Shown: positions 15,829-23,149, counted from the first letter of the stretch. The stretch: 35,782 nucleotides of DNA from Anaerolineales bacterium UBA2200 (GCA_002327925.1 DCVA01000025.1:1-35782); one strand, 5' to 3'. Made by a program: numbers and translations. Notes: generated by a model not told the origin, from the letters alone.

Positions 15829-16872
15829 ATGAAAGCAGTCATGCGTCGCTCGACCAAAGCCCACGATGTGGGCCTGATGGATATCCCTGAGCCCAGCGCG
15901 GGACCCGGCCAACTCAAGTTGAAGGTCGCCTACGGCGGCATCTGCAGCTCGGACGCGCATGTGCTGGAGATGGACCTCCCGGCCAGCCCTCGTTTCCAGC
16001 CGCCCGTGGTGGTGGGTCACGAGGGAGTGGGCTACGTGGCCGAGATTGGCCCCGGCGTGACCGGCTTTGCCGTCGGCGACCTGGTGGCAGCCGAGACGAC
16101 CTTCGCCTGCTGCGGTGTCTGCGAGTTCTGCCGCCGCGGTGATACGGGGATGTGTCGCAGCGGCCGCAAGAGTCTGGGCTGGAGCGCCAATGGCTACTGG
16201 GCCGAGTACATTCTGGTCAATGCGCTGTTCTCTCACAAGCTGGCCCCACACGTCAACGCCAAAGGCGCGGCCGTGCTGGAGCCCTTCACCTGCGGGGTCA
16301 AGTCGATCCTGCAGCGGGTCAAGGTGAATCCGGGTGACATTGCCGTGATCTGGGGTCCCGGACCGATCGGCCTGGGCGTCGTTCAGATGGCCAAACTGGC
16401 CGGAGCTCGCGTGGTGGTGGTGGGCACAGAGCACAGCCGCCCGCGTCTCGAAGTGGCCAAGAAAGTGGGTGCCTATCGGACCCTCGTTTCGGGCGTGGAC
16501 GACGTGGTGGCAGAGATCAAGGCCATGACCGGTGGATATGGAGCGCAACTCTGCAGTGACGCGGCCGGCTCGCAGACCACGTTCAAAGAGGCCATCGCCT
16601 GCGTGCGGCGCCAGGGCACCGTTCTAATGATGACGGGGCCCTTCAATAAGCCGCTCGAGCTGCACACCTTTGAGGTGCTGGAGAAGGAAGTGGCGATCCT
16701 GTTCGCCGAAGGCACCAACCCTCACTCATGGAACACGGCGGTCAAGCTGCTGGATGCCGGCCTGGTGGACCTGGACTCGCTCGTCTCCGACGTCTTCCCG
16801 CTGGAACAGTGGGAGGAGGGCGTCGCCAAAACCCGCCGCCACGAGGGGATGAAGATACTTCTTCGCCCTTAG
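15829..16872 (+). CDS. Zinc-dependent medium-chain dehydrogenase, L-iditol/sorbitol dehydrogenase-like (3)
   Basis: The protein has 347 residues. ICSSD and VGHEGVGYV supply catalytic-zinc residues, CGVCEFCRRGDTGMC has the four structural-zinc cysteines, and IAVIWGPGPIGLGVVQMAK is the nucleotide-binding loop. The LEPFTCGVKS segment also matches sorbitol dehydrogenase-type MDRs. It is the third dehydrogenase paralogue and the last gene of the operon, followed at once by two hairpins. ATG 15829 follows TGGAGG. The substrate is inferred only from context. Confidence 0.88.
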   Translation: MKAVMRRSTKAHDVGLMDIPEPSAGPGQLKLKVAYGGICSSDAHVLEMDLPASPRFQPPVVVGHEGVGYVAEIGPGVTGFAVGDLVAAETTFACCGVCEFCRRGDTGMCRSGRKSLGWSANGYWAEYILVNALFSHKLAPHVNAKGAAVLEPFTCGVKSILQRVKVNPGDIAVIWGPGPIGLGVVQMAKLAGARVVVVGTEHSRPRLEVAKKVGAYRTLVSGVDDVVAEIKAMTGGYGAQLCSDAAGSQTTFKEAIACVRRQGTVLMMTGPFNKPLELHTFEVLEKEVAILFAEGTNPHSWNTAVKLLDAGLVDLDSLVSDVFPLEQWEEGVAKTRRHEGMKILLRP

Positions 16873-16904
16873 CCCGAGTAAGGACTCACCGACAAGCCTA
16901 CGTA

Positions 16905-16931
16905 CCGATGCGGGTTCCTCCTCCGCATCGG
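16905..16931 (+). other. First post-operon hairpin
   Basis: A perfect 9-base stem (16905-16913 with 16923-16931) and a T/C-rich loop lie 33 bases after the last dehydrogenase stop. No T-run follows. It may assist the terminator just downstream. Confidence 0.5.
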
Positions 16932-16940
16932 ACTCCTACC

Positions 16941-17570
16941 TCAGCCCTCCCGGGAGCCATCGCCCTTCCGGGAGGGCACTTTTGTGCCCCTTGCCAGTGC
17001 GGCCCGTGCCGCTCTGGCGTAGAGGGAGTTGGGCAGCAGGCCGATCACGGCGCTGAACTGCTCGGTGGCGGCGCTCTCCTGCCCGGCCTTGAGGTTTGCC
17101 ACAGCCAGGTTGTAGCGACAGGCTACCTCGTTTCTCTTCCCGCAGGGCGCGTCCGGCAGCCCCGCCAGGGCGGAGTTAAGCTCCTCAATGGCCTCGTCAC
17201 AGCGATTCTGCCGGATCCGAACGACGCCGCGGTTGATGGCCACGAGAAGGCGAGTGGTCGCGTCCCCGGCCAGTCGCTCAGCCTGGACTAACACCCCCAG
17301 GGCGGCATCGTGCTTGCCCCGACCCGATAGCCAGTTCGCCAGGTCGACCAGCAGCCGGGAGCGCATCGTGATCAGATAGAGAAGAGCCAGGAACAGCACC
17401 GGATGCAGGGGTGCGCCGAGCGCCGCGGACCCTCCCAGCAGCACGACGGTCACGACCAGCACCTCGAGAGCCAGGCGTTTGGGCAGTCCCTCGCCACGCA
17501 GCCAGGCGAGAGCGCCGAAGCAGAGGGCGAAGAGCAGCGCCTCGAGCAGCAACATCCCGAACTGGTTCAA
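16941..17570 (-). CDS. Membrane-anchored TPR protein of unknown function
   Basis: The protein has 209 residues. Two N-terminal membrane helices (MLLLEALLFALCFGALAWL and LEVLVVTVVLLGGSA) and a hydrophobic stretch ending LLYLI are followed by TPR-like helical repeats (LLVAINRGVVRIRQNRCDEA, ACRYNLAVANLKAGQ, EQFSAVIGLLPNSLYARAA). TTG 17570 is chosen because AAGGAG lies 5 bases before it; ATG 17555 is the alternative. It follows the ATPase gene on the same strand, separated by a hairpin, and may be co-transcribed weakly with it. A scaffold role for the neighbouring ATPases is possible but unsupported. Confidence 0.65.
   Translation of the reverse strand: MNQFGMLLLEALLFALCFGALAWLRGEGLPKRLALEVLVVTVVLLGGSAALGAPLHPVLFLALLYLITMRSRLLVDLANWLSGRGKHDAALGVLVQAERLAGDATTRLLVAINRGVVRIRQNRCDEAIEELNSALAGLPDAPCGKRNEVACRYNLAVANLKAGQESAATEQFSAVIGLLPNSLYARAARAALARGTKVPSRKGDGSREG
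16944..16983. terminator. Rho-independent terminator, possibly bidirectional
   Basis: GCCCTCCCGG (16944-16953) pairs with CCGGGAGGGC (16968-16977) and is followed by ACTTTTTG-like sequence. It closes the plus-strand polyol operon and sits inside the last codons of the converging minus-strand TPR gene. Confidence 0.7.
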
Positions 17571-17590
17571 CGGCTCTCCTTGGGAGCAGA

Positions 17591-17620
17591 GGGCCCCTTC
17601 GCAGCGTGCGGAAGGGGCCC
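17591..17620 (-). terminator. GC-rich hairpin after the ArsA-like operon
   Basis: GGGCCCCTT (17591-17599) pairs with AAGGGGCCC (17612-17620), just after the stop of the first ATPase gene. There is no T-run on the minus strand, so termination may be partial. Confidence 0.45.
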
Positions 17621-17627
17621 AGAGATA

Positions 17628-18605
17628 TCAGCGGGCGAACACCCGCTCGGCCACTCGACCCAGCATATCCACGCCGCACACCTCTGTCTCAAAGAGCGGC
17701 ACAATGGCGCACACGTCGGAGAAGCTGCGCCAGATGTCTTCCATGTGACGGTCCTGCATGGCCACGCGGTTGCGGACGAACTCGGGCGAATCCGGCTTGA
17801 CCGACTCTTTGTCGATCAGCATGTTGACGATCACCCCCCCCACAGGGATGCCGAACTCATGGAACCAGTTGATAAAGCGCTTGATCACCGCGATAGGCAG
17901 CGCCTCCGGGATGGCGATGAAGAAGAAGGAAGTCTTCTCGACGTCCGTCAACAGGGACTTGGCGCGCTCCATCCGCGCGCGAAGCTGCACCAGGTACTCC
18001 ATCAGCGGGTCCTTCTCGCCTTTCTTGTCGCTGTAGGAGAGCAGCTCACGGAGCGACTTGGCTTCCTCGCGGCTCTGCACCATCTTGTTGACCCACATCC
18101 CATACACGCTGGACATACCCAGCAGCCGCCGCGCATTGGCGGTGGGGGCCGTGTCAAAGACGTAGGCCTCGTACTTGTCCTCGAACATGAGGTCGATCAT
18201 GTTCTCGAACATGGCCGATTCCTCAAAGGCCGGGTTCATCGTCGCGGACTCGACGAACTCGTCGGCGCGCGTCTTGATGTCCGCGTAGCGCAGGAACCAC
18301 TCGATCTTCTTGGTGAGGTCTACCTTGGATCGGGCGATGGTTTCCCTGGTGTCGATCTCGTACGCGTCCATGTTCGGCACGTTTGTGACCGGCGTGGGTT
18401 TTCCATACACGTCCTGATCGAGCATGCTGCTCAGCGAGTGCACCGGATTGGTGGACGCCAGCAGGGTCCGCTTGCCCCCACGCGCCATCCACAGGGCAGC
18501 CGCTCCGGCCATGACCGTTTTGCCCACGCCCCCCTTGCCGCCAAAGAAGACGTACTTCATCTTGGGGTGCAGGTCCAGGAACTGGCAGGTCGTGGTGGTG
18601 ATCAT
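17628..18605 (-). CDS. ArsA/Get3-family ATPase 1 (Asn replaces the switch I Asp)
   Basis: The 325-residue protein carries the deviant P-loop FGGKGGVGKT (21-30) and a switch II DTAPTANARRLL (D151), typical of ArsA/Get3 ATPases. These are dimers that move arsenite-pump components or tail-anchored proteins. Switch I reads STNPVHSLSS, with Asn53 where Get3 has the catalytic Asp57 of STDPAH; the engineered D57N change in yeast Get3 blocks hydrolysis. No CxxC zinc motif or arsenite-binding cysteine set is visible. ATG 18605 overlaps the upstream ATPase stop as ATGA, with GGAGGT before it, so the two are translationally coupled. It likely acts as a heterodimer with ATPase 2. Confidence 0.9.
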   Translation of the reverse strand: MITTTTCQFLDLHPKMKYVFFGGKGGVGKTVMAGAAALWMARGGKRTLLASTNPVHSLSSMLDQDVYGKPTPVTNVPNMDAYEIDTRETIARSKVDLTKKIEWFLRYADIKTRADEFVESATMNPAFEESAMFENMIDLMFEDKYEAYVFDTAPTANARRLLGMSSVYGMWVNKMVQSREEAKSLRELLSYSDKKGEKDPLMEYLVQLRARMERAKSLLTDVEKTSFFFIAIPEALPIAVIKRFINWFHEFGIPVGGVIVNMLIDKESVKPDSPEFVRNRVAMQDRHMEDIWRSFSDVCAIVPLFETEVCGVDMLGRVAERVFAR

Positions 18606-19585
18606 TGGTCACCTCCAAATAACTCCCCAGCAACCCGGGCGATCATCTCCATGCCGGTGATGTCACGCTCGAACTCGGGCACCCGCGCTTGCACGTCCTT
18701 GCCAAACGTCTCGTCGATCTCCTTCAGGTACTTGTCCTGCATGGTGATGCGGTTTCGCAGGTAGGCGGGGATGTCCTGCTGCGCCAGCTCGTGCGGAATG
18801 ACGCGGTTGACGATGTATCCGCAGATGGGCACCTGGTACTTGGCAAAGAGCGAGGCCGCCTTGACCGTGTCGCGGATGATCATGTCCTCGGGAGTAACCA
18901 CGAAGTAGAAGGCCGTTTTCTCTCGGTCCGTCAGGATGCCCGAAGAAGTGCTGATCCGCTGGCGGATGTCCTGCAGCTCGGCCAGGATCTGGTCCTCCTC
19001 CGATTCGCCCTTGCGCTCCATGATGGAGGCCACCTGGGAGTACTGCTCCATTTCTTCGCGCAGCTTGGTGATCTTGGCGATCCATTCGTTGTAGATGCTG
19101 GCCATGCTCAGGTAGTAGAGGGCGTGGCCGAGGGGAACCAGGTCGTAGATGTAGTAGTCAAAGTTACCACCCACCACGATGTCCACCACGGCATCAAAGA
19201 TGGCGCTCTCTTCCATCGCCGGCTCGGCGGCGGCGGCCTGGATATAGTGCTCGACTTCATCTGGCACCTGGTCCATGCCGTACATGTCCAGGATCTTTTT
19301 GCGGATCTGGTCCTGGTATGCCTTGATGCGCTGATCGGCATCCACTTCCTGGGCGAACAGGTTGGGGATGATCTCCACTGCGCCTTTGCCAAAGATCGGC
19401 CGCTCAAAAATGTCGGAGAGCGATGCCTGCGGGTCGACGGAAAAGACCAGCACCTTGTAGCCCTGTTTGGCCAGCCAGTAGGCGGTGGCGGCGGAGAAGG
19501 TGGTCTTGCCCAGCCCGCCCTTGCCACCGAACTCGATGTAGCGGCGGTTGGGATTGGCGCGAAAGCTCTCGGCTAGTTGGGTCAA
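18602..19585 (-). CDS. ArsA/Get3-family ATPase 2 (altered switch II)
   Basis: The 327-residue protein carries the P-loop FGGKGGLGKTT (19-29) and switch I SVDPQASLSD, which keeps the catalytic Asp (D51). The family switch II DTAPTGH is changed to DLVPLGHALYYL (D148). The TTG at 19585 is chosen as start because GAGAGG lies 6-7 bases before it and the upstream gene ends 14 bases away; the longer ORF start at 19672 would overlap that gene. It shares the helical-domain pattern AEPAMEESAIFDAVVDI with ATPase 1 (MNPAFEESAMFENMIDL). Its 3' end overlaps ATPase 1 by 4 bases. A two-subunit ATPase is inferred. Confidence 0.9.
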   Translation of the reverse strand: MTQLAESFRANPNRRYIEFGGKGGLGKTTFSAATAYWLAKQGYKVLVFSVDPQASLSDIFERPIFGKGAVEIIPNLFAQEVDADQRIKAYQDQIRKKILDMYGMDQVPDEVEHYIQAAAAEPAMEESAIFDAVVDIVVGGNFDYYIYDLVPLGHALYYLSMASIYNEWIAKITKLREEMEQYSQVASIMERKGESEEDQILAELQDIRQRISTSSGILTDREKTAFYFVVTPEDMIIRDTVKAASLFAKYQVPICGYIVNRVIPHELAQQDIPAYLRNRITMQDKYLKEIDETFGKDVQARVPEFERDITGMEMIARVAGELFGGDQ

Positions 19586-19598
19586 GGTATGCCTCTCT

Positions 19599-19880
19599 CT
19601 ACGCCAGGGCGTCTGTGAGGTCGCGCTCGCGCAGCATGCGCCGCTTCCAGGTGCTGATCTGCGGCACGACATACGGCAGGATGCGCAGGGAGTAGTACGG
19701 GGGCAGAATTGGAACGCCGAGCAGGTCCCCCATGGTGATCAGAATGAACAGATGCTCCATGCTACCGCGCGTCTTGAGCGCATAGCGGGTCATGTCGTGG
19801 CCCGCCATTCCGTAGAGCAGTTCCTTGGCCGAGCGGCCGAGCTTGCGGATCTTGGTGTCTTTCTTTCCTTCTTCAGGCAT
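19599..19880 (-). CDS. Small hydrophobic protein A, paralogue of the next gene
   Basis: The 93-residue protein has a basic N-terminus (KIRKLGRSAKELLYGMAG), then HLFILITMGDLLGVPILPPY with YSLRILPYVVP, a hydrophobic, proline-broken segment likely to enter the membrane, and the basic/acidic end STWKRRMLRERDLTDALA. The core is closely shared with protein B. ATG 19880 follows GGAGGG, and the gene ends 14 bases before ATPase 2. No known family is recognised. Partnership with the ATPases, as client or membrane receptor, is inferred from position only. Confidence 0.75.
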   Translation of the reverse strand: MPEEGKKDTKIRKLGRSAKELLYGMAGHDMTRYALKTRGSMEHLFILITMGDLLGVPILPPYYSLRILPYVVPQISTWKRRMLRERDLTDALA

Positions 19881-19904
19881 TGTCCCTCCTCAGAATGGTG
19901 CCGA

Positions 19905-20198
19905 TCAGCTCACCCCCTGAATCAGGTCTCCGAGATCGGTCCAGTCTCGCTCGCGCAGCAGACTTCGCTTCCAACTTTGCACGACCGGAACCACAAACGG
20001 CAGGAGACGCAGCGTGTAGTAGGGTGGAAGGATCGGCAGACCGACCAGGTCGCCGAACGTGATCAGCATGAACAAGTGCTCGGTCTGGGCGCGCTGGCGG
20101 CGCGCAGCCAGGGCCCACTCGTACCCGGAAGCGCCGTAGATCATCTCACAGGCGGCGCGCCACGTTGGAGTCAGAGTCTTGCGGATCCGTGCGATCAA
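19905..20198 (-). CDS. Small hydrophobic protein B, paralogue of protein A
   Basis: The 97-residue protein starts at TTG 20198, 6 bases after GGGAG. It shares with protein A the pattern G(D/E)LVGLPILPPYYTLRLLPF, VVPVVQSWKR and LLRERDWTDL. Its N-terminal half differs (TPTWRAACEMIYGASGYEWA). The hydrophobic core with repeated prolines may be a re-entrant or paired membrane helix. Two paralogous small proteins upstream of two paralogous ATPases suggest matched pairs. It is 24 bases before protein A and 68 bases after cstA, a gap holding a GC-rich hairpin. Confidence 0.75.
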   Translation of the reverse strand: MIARIRKTLTPTWRAACEMIYGASGYEWALAARRQRAQTEHLFMLITFGDLVGLPILPPYYTLRLLPFVVPVVQSWKRSLLRERDWTDLGDLIQGVS

Positions 20199-20228
20199 CA
20201 GCAGCTCCCATTGTCCGTGTCTGATGGT

Positions 20229-20252
20229 GGGGCGGGCCCGGACGCCCGCCCC
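20229..20252 (-). other. GC-rich hairpin between cstA and the small-protein genes
   Basis: GGGGCGGGC (20229-20237) pairs with GCCCGCCCC (20244-20252). There is no T-run on the minus strand. It could weaken transcription from cstA into the ATPase genes or protect the cstA mRNA end. Confidence 0.45.
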
Positions 20253-20266
20253 TGTGATGCGCAGAG

Positions 20267-21979
20267 CTAACCCTTCTTTGTCGCCGCCTGTGCCTTCTTG
20301 CGCAACGCCTTCAGGCCATCCGCGATGAGGAAGGCAGCTGCCACAAGCAGCACCACTGCGATCAGGGCGACCAGCATCGCAGCCAGGCGAGACTCCGTCG
20401 TCTTGGCCACCCCCATTGCCTTAAACTGGTTGAGGCCCAGCAGGATCAGGGCCGCAAAGGTGGTCACCAGCATGAAGAACGAGGGATAGAGCGCCCAGCC
20501 GTTCTTCTTTCCCTCCGATTTGAGCCACAGGGCAATGAGCAGGAGTGCCAACCCGGCCATGAGCTGATTGGCCCCGCCGAAGGCGGTCCAGATGGTCAGC
20601 CAGGGGATGACCCAGACAAAGATCGCGGTCAGGATCAGAGCCACCAGCGTGCCCACGTGCACGTTCTTCATTGCCGGCACTTTGCCGCCCACCAGCTCTG
20701 CGCTGGCCACACGCATAAAGCGCACGGCCAGCTGCATGATGGTCAGGCCCATGATGGTCAAAAAGACCGAGCCATAGGCCACGCCAAAGCCCTTGGGAAT
20801 GCCAATGTGAGCCAGGAAGTTCGCCAGTCCTTCGGCGAACACCTCCAGCGCCGCCCCCGCCTTGAGGGTCGCCTGGTACCCGGCCAGCCCACCCATGCCG
20901 GCCGTGGCCGCCAGGATGGAAATGACCGCCAGCACCATCTCCAGGAACATGGCGCCGCCGCCGACGGGCAGGGCGTCCGTCTCACACTCCAGCTGGCGCG
21001 CTGTGCCCGACGTGGACACCAGGCTGTGCCAGCCCGAAATGGCGCCGCAGGCGATGGTCACGAACAGCATCGGCCACAGAGGGCCCGCGCCCACGGTCCA
21101 CTGCGTATAGGCTGGAAAGTCCCCCAGCGTGGGATGCCAGATCAGCAGGCCCAACACTCCGCCCAGCATGCCTAGAGCGATGATCCAGAAGGACACATAG
21201 TTGACCGGCTGGGCCCAGGACCAGATGGGCAACACCGACCCGAGGTAACAGAAGAGCAGTACCAGTATGGTTCCGATGAATTGCGCCCGCGTAACGGAGA
21301 GGAACATCACGGGCGACTTGGCACCCCCGAACAGAGAGGTGAAGAACCCGGAGATGGCCGGCAGGGTGCTGAGCCAGATGCCGACAAAGGAGATGGCCAC
21401 GGTCACCACGGTGGTGAGAACGATGTCCTTCTTCATCTTGTAGGTCATCTGGCCGGCGATGATGCCCGCCAGCGTCACCATGATCATGCCGAATGGCACC
21501 ACTGGCCTGGCCATCAAGCTCTTGCCGACTAGGTTGCCGAACGAGCCCATGATCAGGAGCAGATAGAAGTAGAGGAAAAGCATGAGGATACTTCGGGCCC
21601 GAGGTGAGATGAGCTTGTAGCTCAGCGCGCCAAGGGTGTCGCCGTCGCGACGGACGCCCATCATCATCGAGCCATAGTCCTGCACCCAGCCGATGAAGAA
21701 GGTGCCCAGGATGACCCAGGCCAGAGCTGGCGCCCAGCCCCAGGCCACAGCGGCAATTGGGCCGGTGATGGGTCCGAGTGCAGCGATGGACTTGAACTGG
21801 TAACCAAAGAGGACGTTTCTGCTGGCCGGAATAAAGTCGACCCCATCCATGTACATCTTGGCCGGACAGGCCTTTTTCGCGTCCGGCTGGACGATCTGGC
21901 GGTCGATGGAGCCAGCATAGTACTTGTAGCCCAGGAACAGAGCGACTGCCCCGATCAACAACAGGACAAGCGAGTTCAT
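20267..21979 (-). CDS. cstA: Carbon starvation protein CstA-type transporter
   Basis: The 570-residue, many-helix membrane protein has CstA signatures: the N-terminal GYKYYAGSIDRQIVQPD, MDGVDFIPASRNVLFGYQFK, the GPITGPIAAVAWGWAPALAW region, QDYGSMMMGVRRDG, and ACGAISGWHSLVSTSGTARQ. CstA family members import peptides or pyruvate. ATG 21979 follows GGGAGGAGAA, and the longer ORF start at 22096 lacks this. Family members often have a small YbdD-like partner gene; none is seen here, and instead the small proteins A and B follow. Transcription probably starts near 22201 from a clear promoter, leaving a leader of about 220 bases. Confidence 0.93.
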   Translation of the reverse strand: MNSLVLLLIGAVALFLGYKYYAGSIDRQIVQPDAKKACPAKMYMDGVDFIPASRNVLFGYQFKSIAALGPITGPIAAVAWGWAPALAWVILGTFFIGWVQDYGSMMMGVRRDGDTLGALSYKLISPRARSILMLFLYFYLLLIMGSFGNLVGKSLMARPVVPFGMIMVTLAGIIAGQMTYKMKKDIVLTTVVTVAISFVGIWLSTLPAISGFFTSLFGGAKSPVMFLSVTRAQFIGTILVLLFCYLGSVLPIWSWAQPVNYVSFWIIALGMLGGVLGLLIWHPTLGDFPAYTQWTVGAGPLWPMLFVTIACGAISGWHSLVSTSGTARQLECETDALPVGGGAMFLEMVLAVISILAATAGMGGLAGYQATLKAGAALEVFAEGLANFLAHIGIPKGFGVAYGSVFLTIMGLTIMQLAVRFMRVASAELVGGKVPAMKNVHVGTLVALILTAIFVWVIPWLTIWTAFGGANQLMAGLALLLIALWLKSEGKKNGWALYPSFFMLVTTFAALILLGLNQFKAMGVAKTTESRLAAMLVALIAVVLLVAAAFLIADGLKALRKKAQAATKKG

Positions 21980-22008
21980 TTCTCCTCCCAATGAGTGGCA
22001 CGTGGGCC

Positions 22009-22065
22009 TCACGGTGTGAGGCTTGTGGAGTCCGACACCACCCGGTGGTTCGCGTTCTGTGACAT
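22009..22065 (-). CDS. Possible leader peptide upstream of cstA
   Basis: An 18-codon frame MSQNANHRVVSDSTSLTP starts at ATG 22065 after GGGAAAGGGGG and ends with TGA 22009. A hairpin (22006-22012 with 22016-22022) overlaps its end, about 27 bases before cstA. No run of a single amino acid is seen, so classical attenuation is not indicated. It may be chance. Confidence 0.3.
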   Translation of the reverse strand: MSQNANHRVVSDSTSLTP

Positions 22066-22207
22066 CACCCCCTTTCCCGATGCGCCGAGCACGCAAGTCC
22101 GGCGCTGCAGAGAGCGAGCAACAGTGTCACGCAGGAGAACGAAAGGTTGGCCTGCCTGGGGGGGACAGCGATGAGGGACTGTGTTGCCAGAAGGGCCGAC
22201 GTGCCTC

Positions 22208-22236
22208 ATGGTAGCACAACAACGGCGCTTTGTCAA
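22208..22236 (-). promoter_or_regulatory. Sigma-70-like promoter for cstA
   Basis: On the minus strand TTGACA (22236-22231) and TACCAT (22213-22208) are separated by exactly 17 bases. The 381-base gap 21980-22360 holds this promoter, the leader with a small frame and hairpin, and the repeat at 22258-22300. Confidence 0.75.
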
Positions 22237-22257
22237 GCCGCGTGCGCGCTTACCACG

Positions 22258-22300
22258 CGTCACTGCGAGGTGGCCCCCTGGGGCTGGCCGAAGCAGTCTC
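22258..22300. repeat. Dispersed REP-like repeat, copy C
   Basis: CGTCACTGCGAGG, a GCCCC/GGGGC hairpin and GAAGCAGTCTC match the widespread GTCATTGCGAG...GAAGCAATCTC intergenic repeat recalled from many bacteria. It lies just upstream of the cstA promoter. Confidence 0.5.
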
Positions 22301-22360
22301 GCTCGCACTGGCAGGAGACCGTCCCGCGTCGCCGGCGCCGGCAATAGTGGAAGAGGGGCC

Positions 22361-22918
22361 TCAGGCCCAGCCCGCGACCTTGCTCAGAGCCATCGCCAGT
22401 ACCTCGTAGACGAGGATCGTGCCGCGTGAGTGCGTCTGCAGCCACTTGCGGCCGTAGGCCGGCTGGCCGTGTGAATAGACTGACAGCCAGCGCACGTCGT
22501 CCCAGCCCATTTTTTCGGCCGTAGCGACGGCCCGGCGCGTGTAGAGGTCGAGCGTGACCAGAGTGGGCTGGCTGAGGCCCAGCCTTTGCACCAGCCGCCG
22601 GGAATAGAGCAGGTTCTCGAACGTGTTGAGGGAATTGTCCTCCTGGATCAGGTAAGGGCGAGGAACGCCTCTTGCGCGCGCATAATCGGCCATGACCCAG
22701 GCGTTGGTCACCCCCAGCCGTTGATTGTCACCAGTAGACATAATAAGAACTGCGCCAGGGAAGCGTCGCCGCCAGGCGATGGCCAGATCGATCTGGGCGC
22801 GGGTGGGGGCGGTGGGCGTCGTGCCATTCACCAGGGCATAGGAGGGGATGATGAAGCAGCCCGGGTTGCTAGGCGGACGGTCCGGAATGCACCACAATCG
22901 GGCGAGGGTGGGGCTCAT
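22361..22918 (-). CDS. DUF218/YdcF-SanA-like protein
   Basis: The 185-residue protein has the DUF218 order: YALVNGTTPTAPTRAQIDLA near the start, GAVLIMSTGDN, PYLIQEDNSLNTFENLLYSR (the conserved E..S.NT.EN motif), LVTLDLYTRRAVATAEKMGW and a C-terminal EVLAMALSKVAGW. Family members include SanA and ElyC, linked to cell-envelope metabolism, but the enzyme activity is unknown. No signal peptide is visible, unlike SanA, which suggests a cytoplasmic form or a mis-set start. No strong ribosome site is seen before ATG 22918. The 231-base gap to the restriction enzyme gene holds nothing recognised. Confidence 0.8.
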   Translation of the reverse strand: MSPTLARLWCIPDRPPSNPGCFIIPSYALVNGTTPTAPTRAQIDLAIAWRRRFPGAVLIMSTGDNQRLGVTNAWVMADYARARGVPRPYLIQEDNSLNTFENLLYSRRLVQRLGLSQPTLVTLDLYTRRAVATAEKMGWDDVRWLSVYSHGQPAYGRKWLQTHSRGTILVYEVLAMALSKVAGWA

Positions 22919-23149
22919 GGCACTCAGTGTACCACGGTAGGCTTAGTGCGTCAACTGCAGGTTAGCATTGGGCTGCCGGGGGTCTGCCACCTTGGGCCGG
23001 CTGAAGTAGCTGTTGCGCCCTGCGACGTGAAGAGTCCGGTGATATCCCCGCGGCGCGGCTCGCGTGAGCCTGCAAACCGCATTCGCACCGCTAGGACGGC
23101 AGCGACGCCGTATGCTTCAGGTCAGTAGCAGACCGCTCGCCACCGGCGA

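Noticed and set aside
14753..16548. Long minus-strand frames over the hydroxyacid dehydrogenase and dehydrogenase 3
   Set aside because: Antisense shadows in a GC-rich operon whose plus-strand genes carry full catalytic motifs.
17403..18764. 453-codon plus-strand open frame over ATPase 1
   Set aside because: It mirrors the ArsA gene on the other strand, has no ribosome site and is rich in His/Arg/Gly from antisense of coding DNA. ATPase 1 has clear motifs.
20982..22001. 339-codon minus-strand frame inside cstA
   Set aside because: Out-of-frame shadow of CstA on the same strand, with no membrane helices and an unnatural composition.
22009..22080. T-box riboswitch in the cstA leader
   Set aside because: GGGTGGTGTCGG only partly resembles the T-box GGGTGGNACCGCG, and no specifier stem or antiterminator could be drawn.
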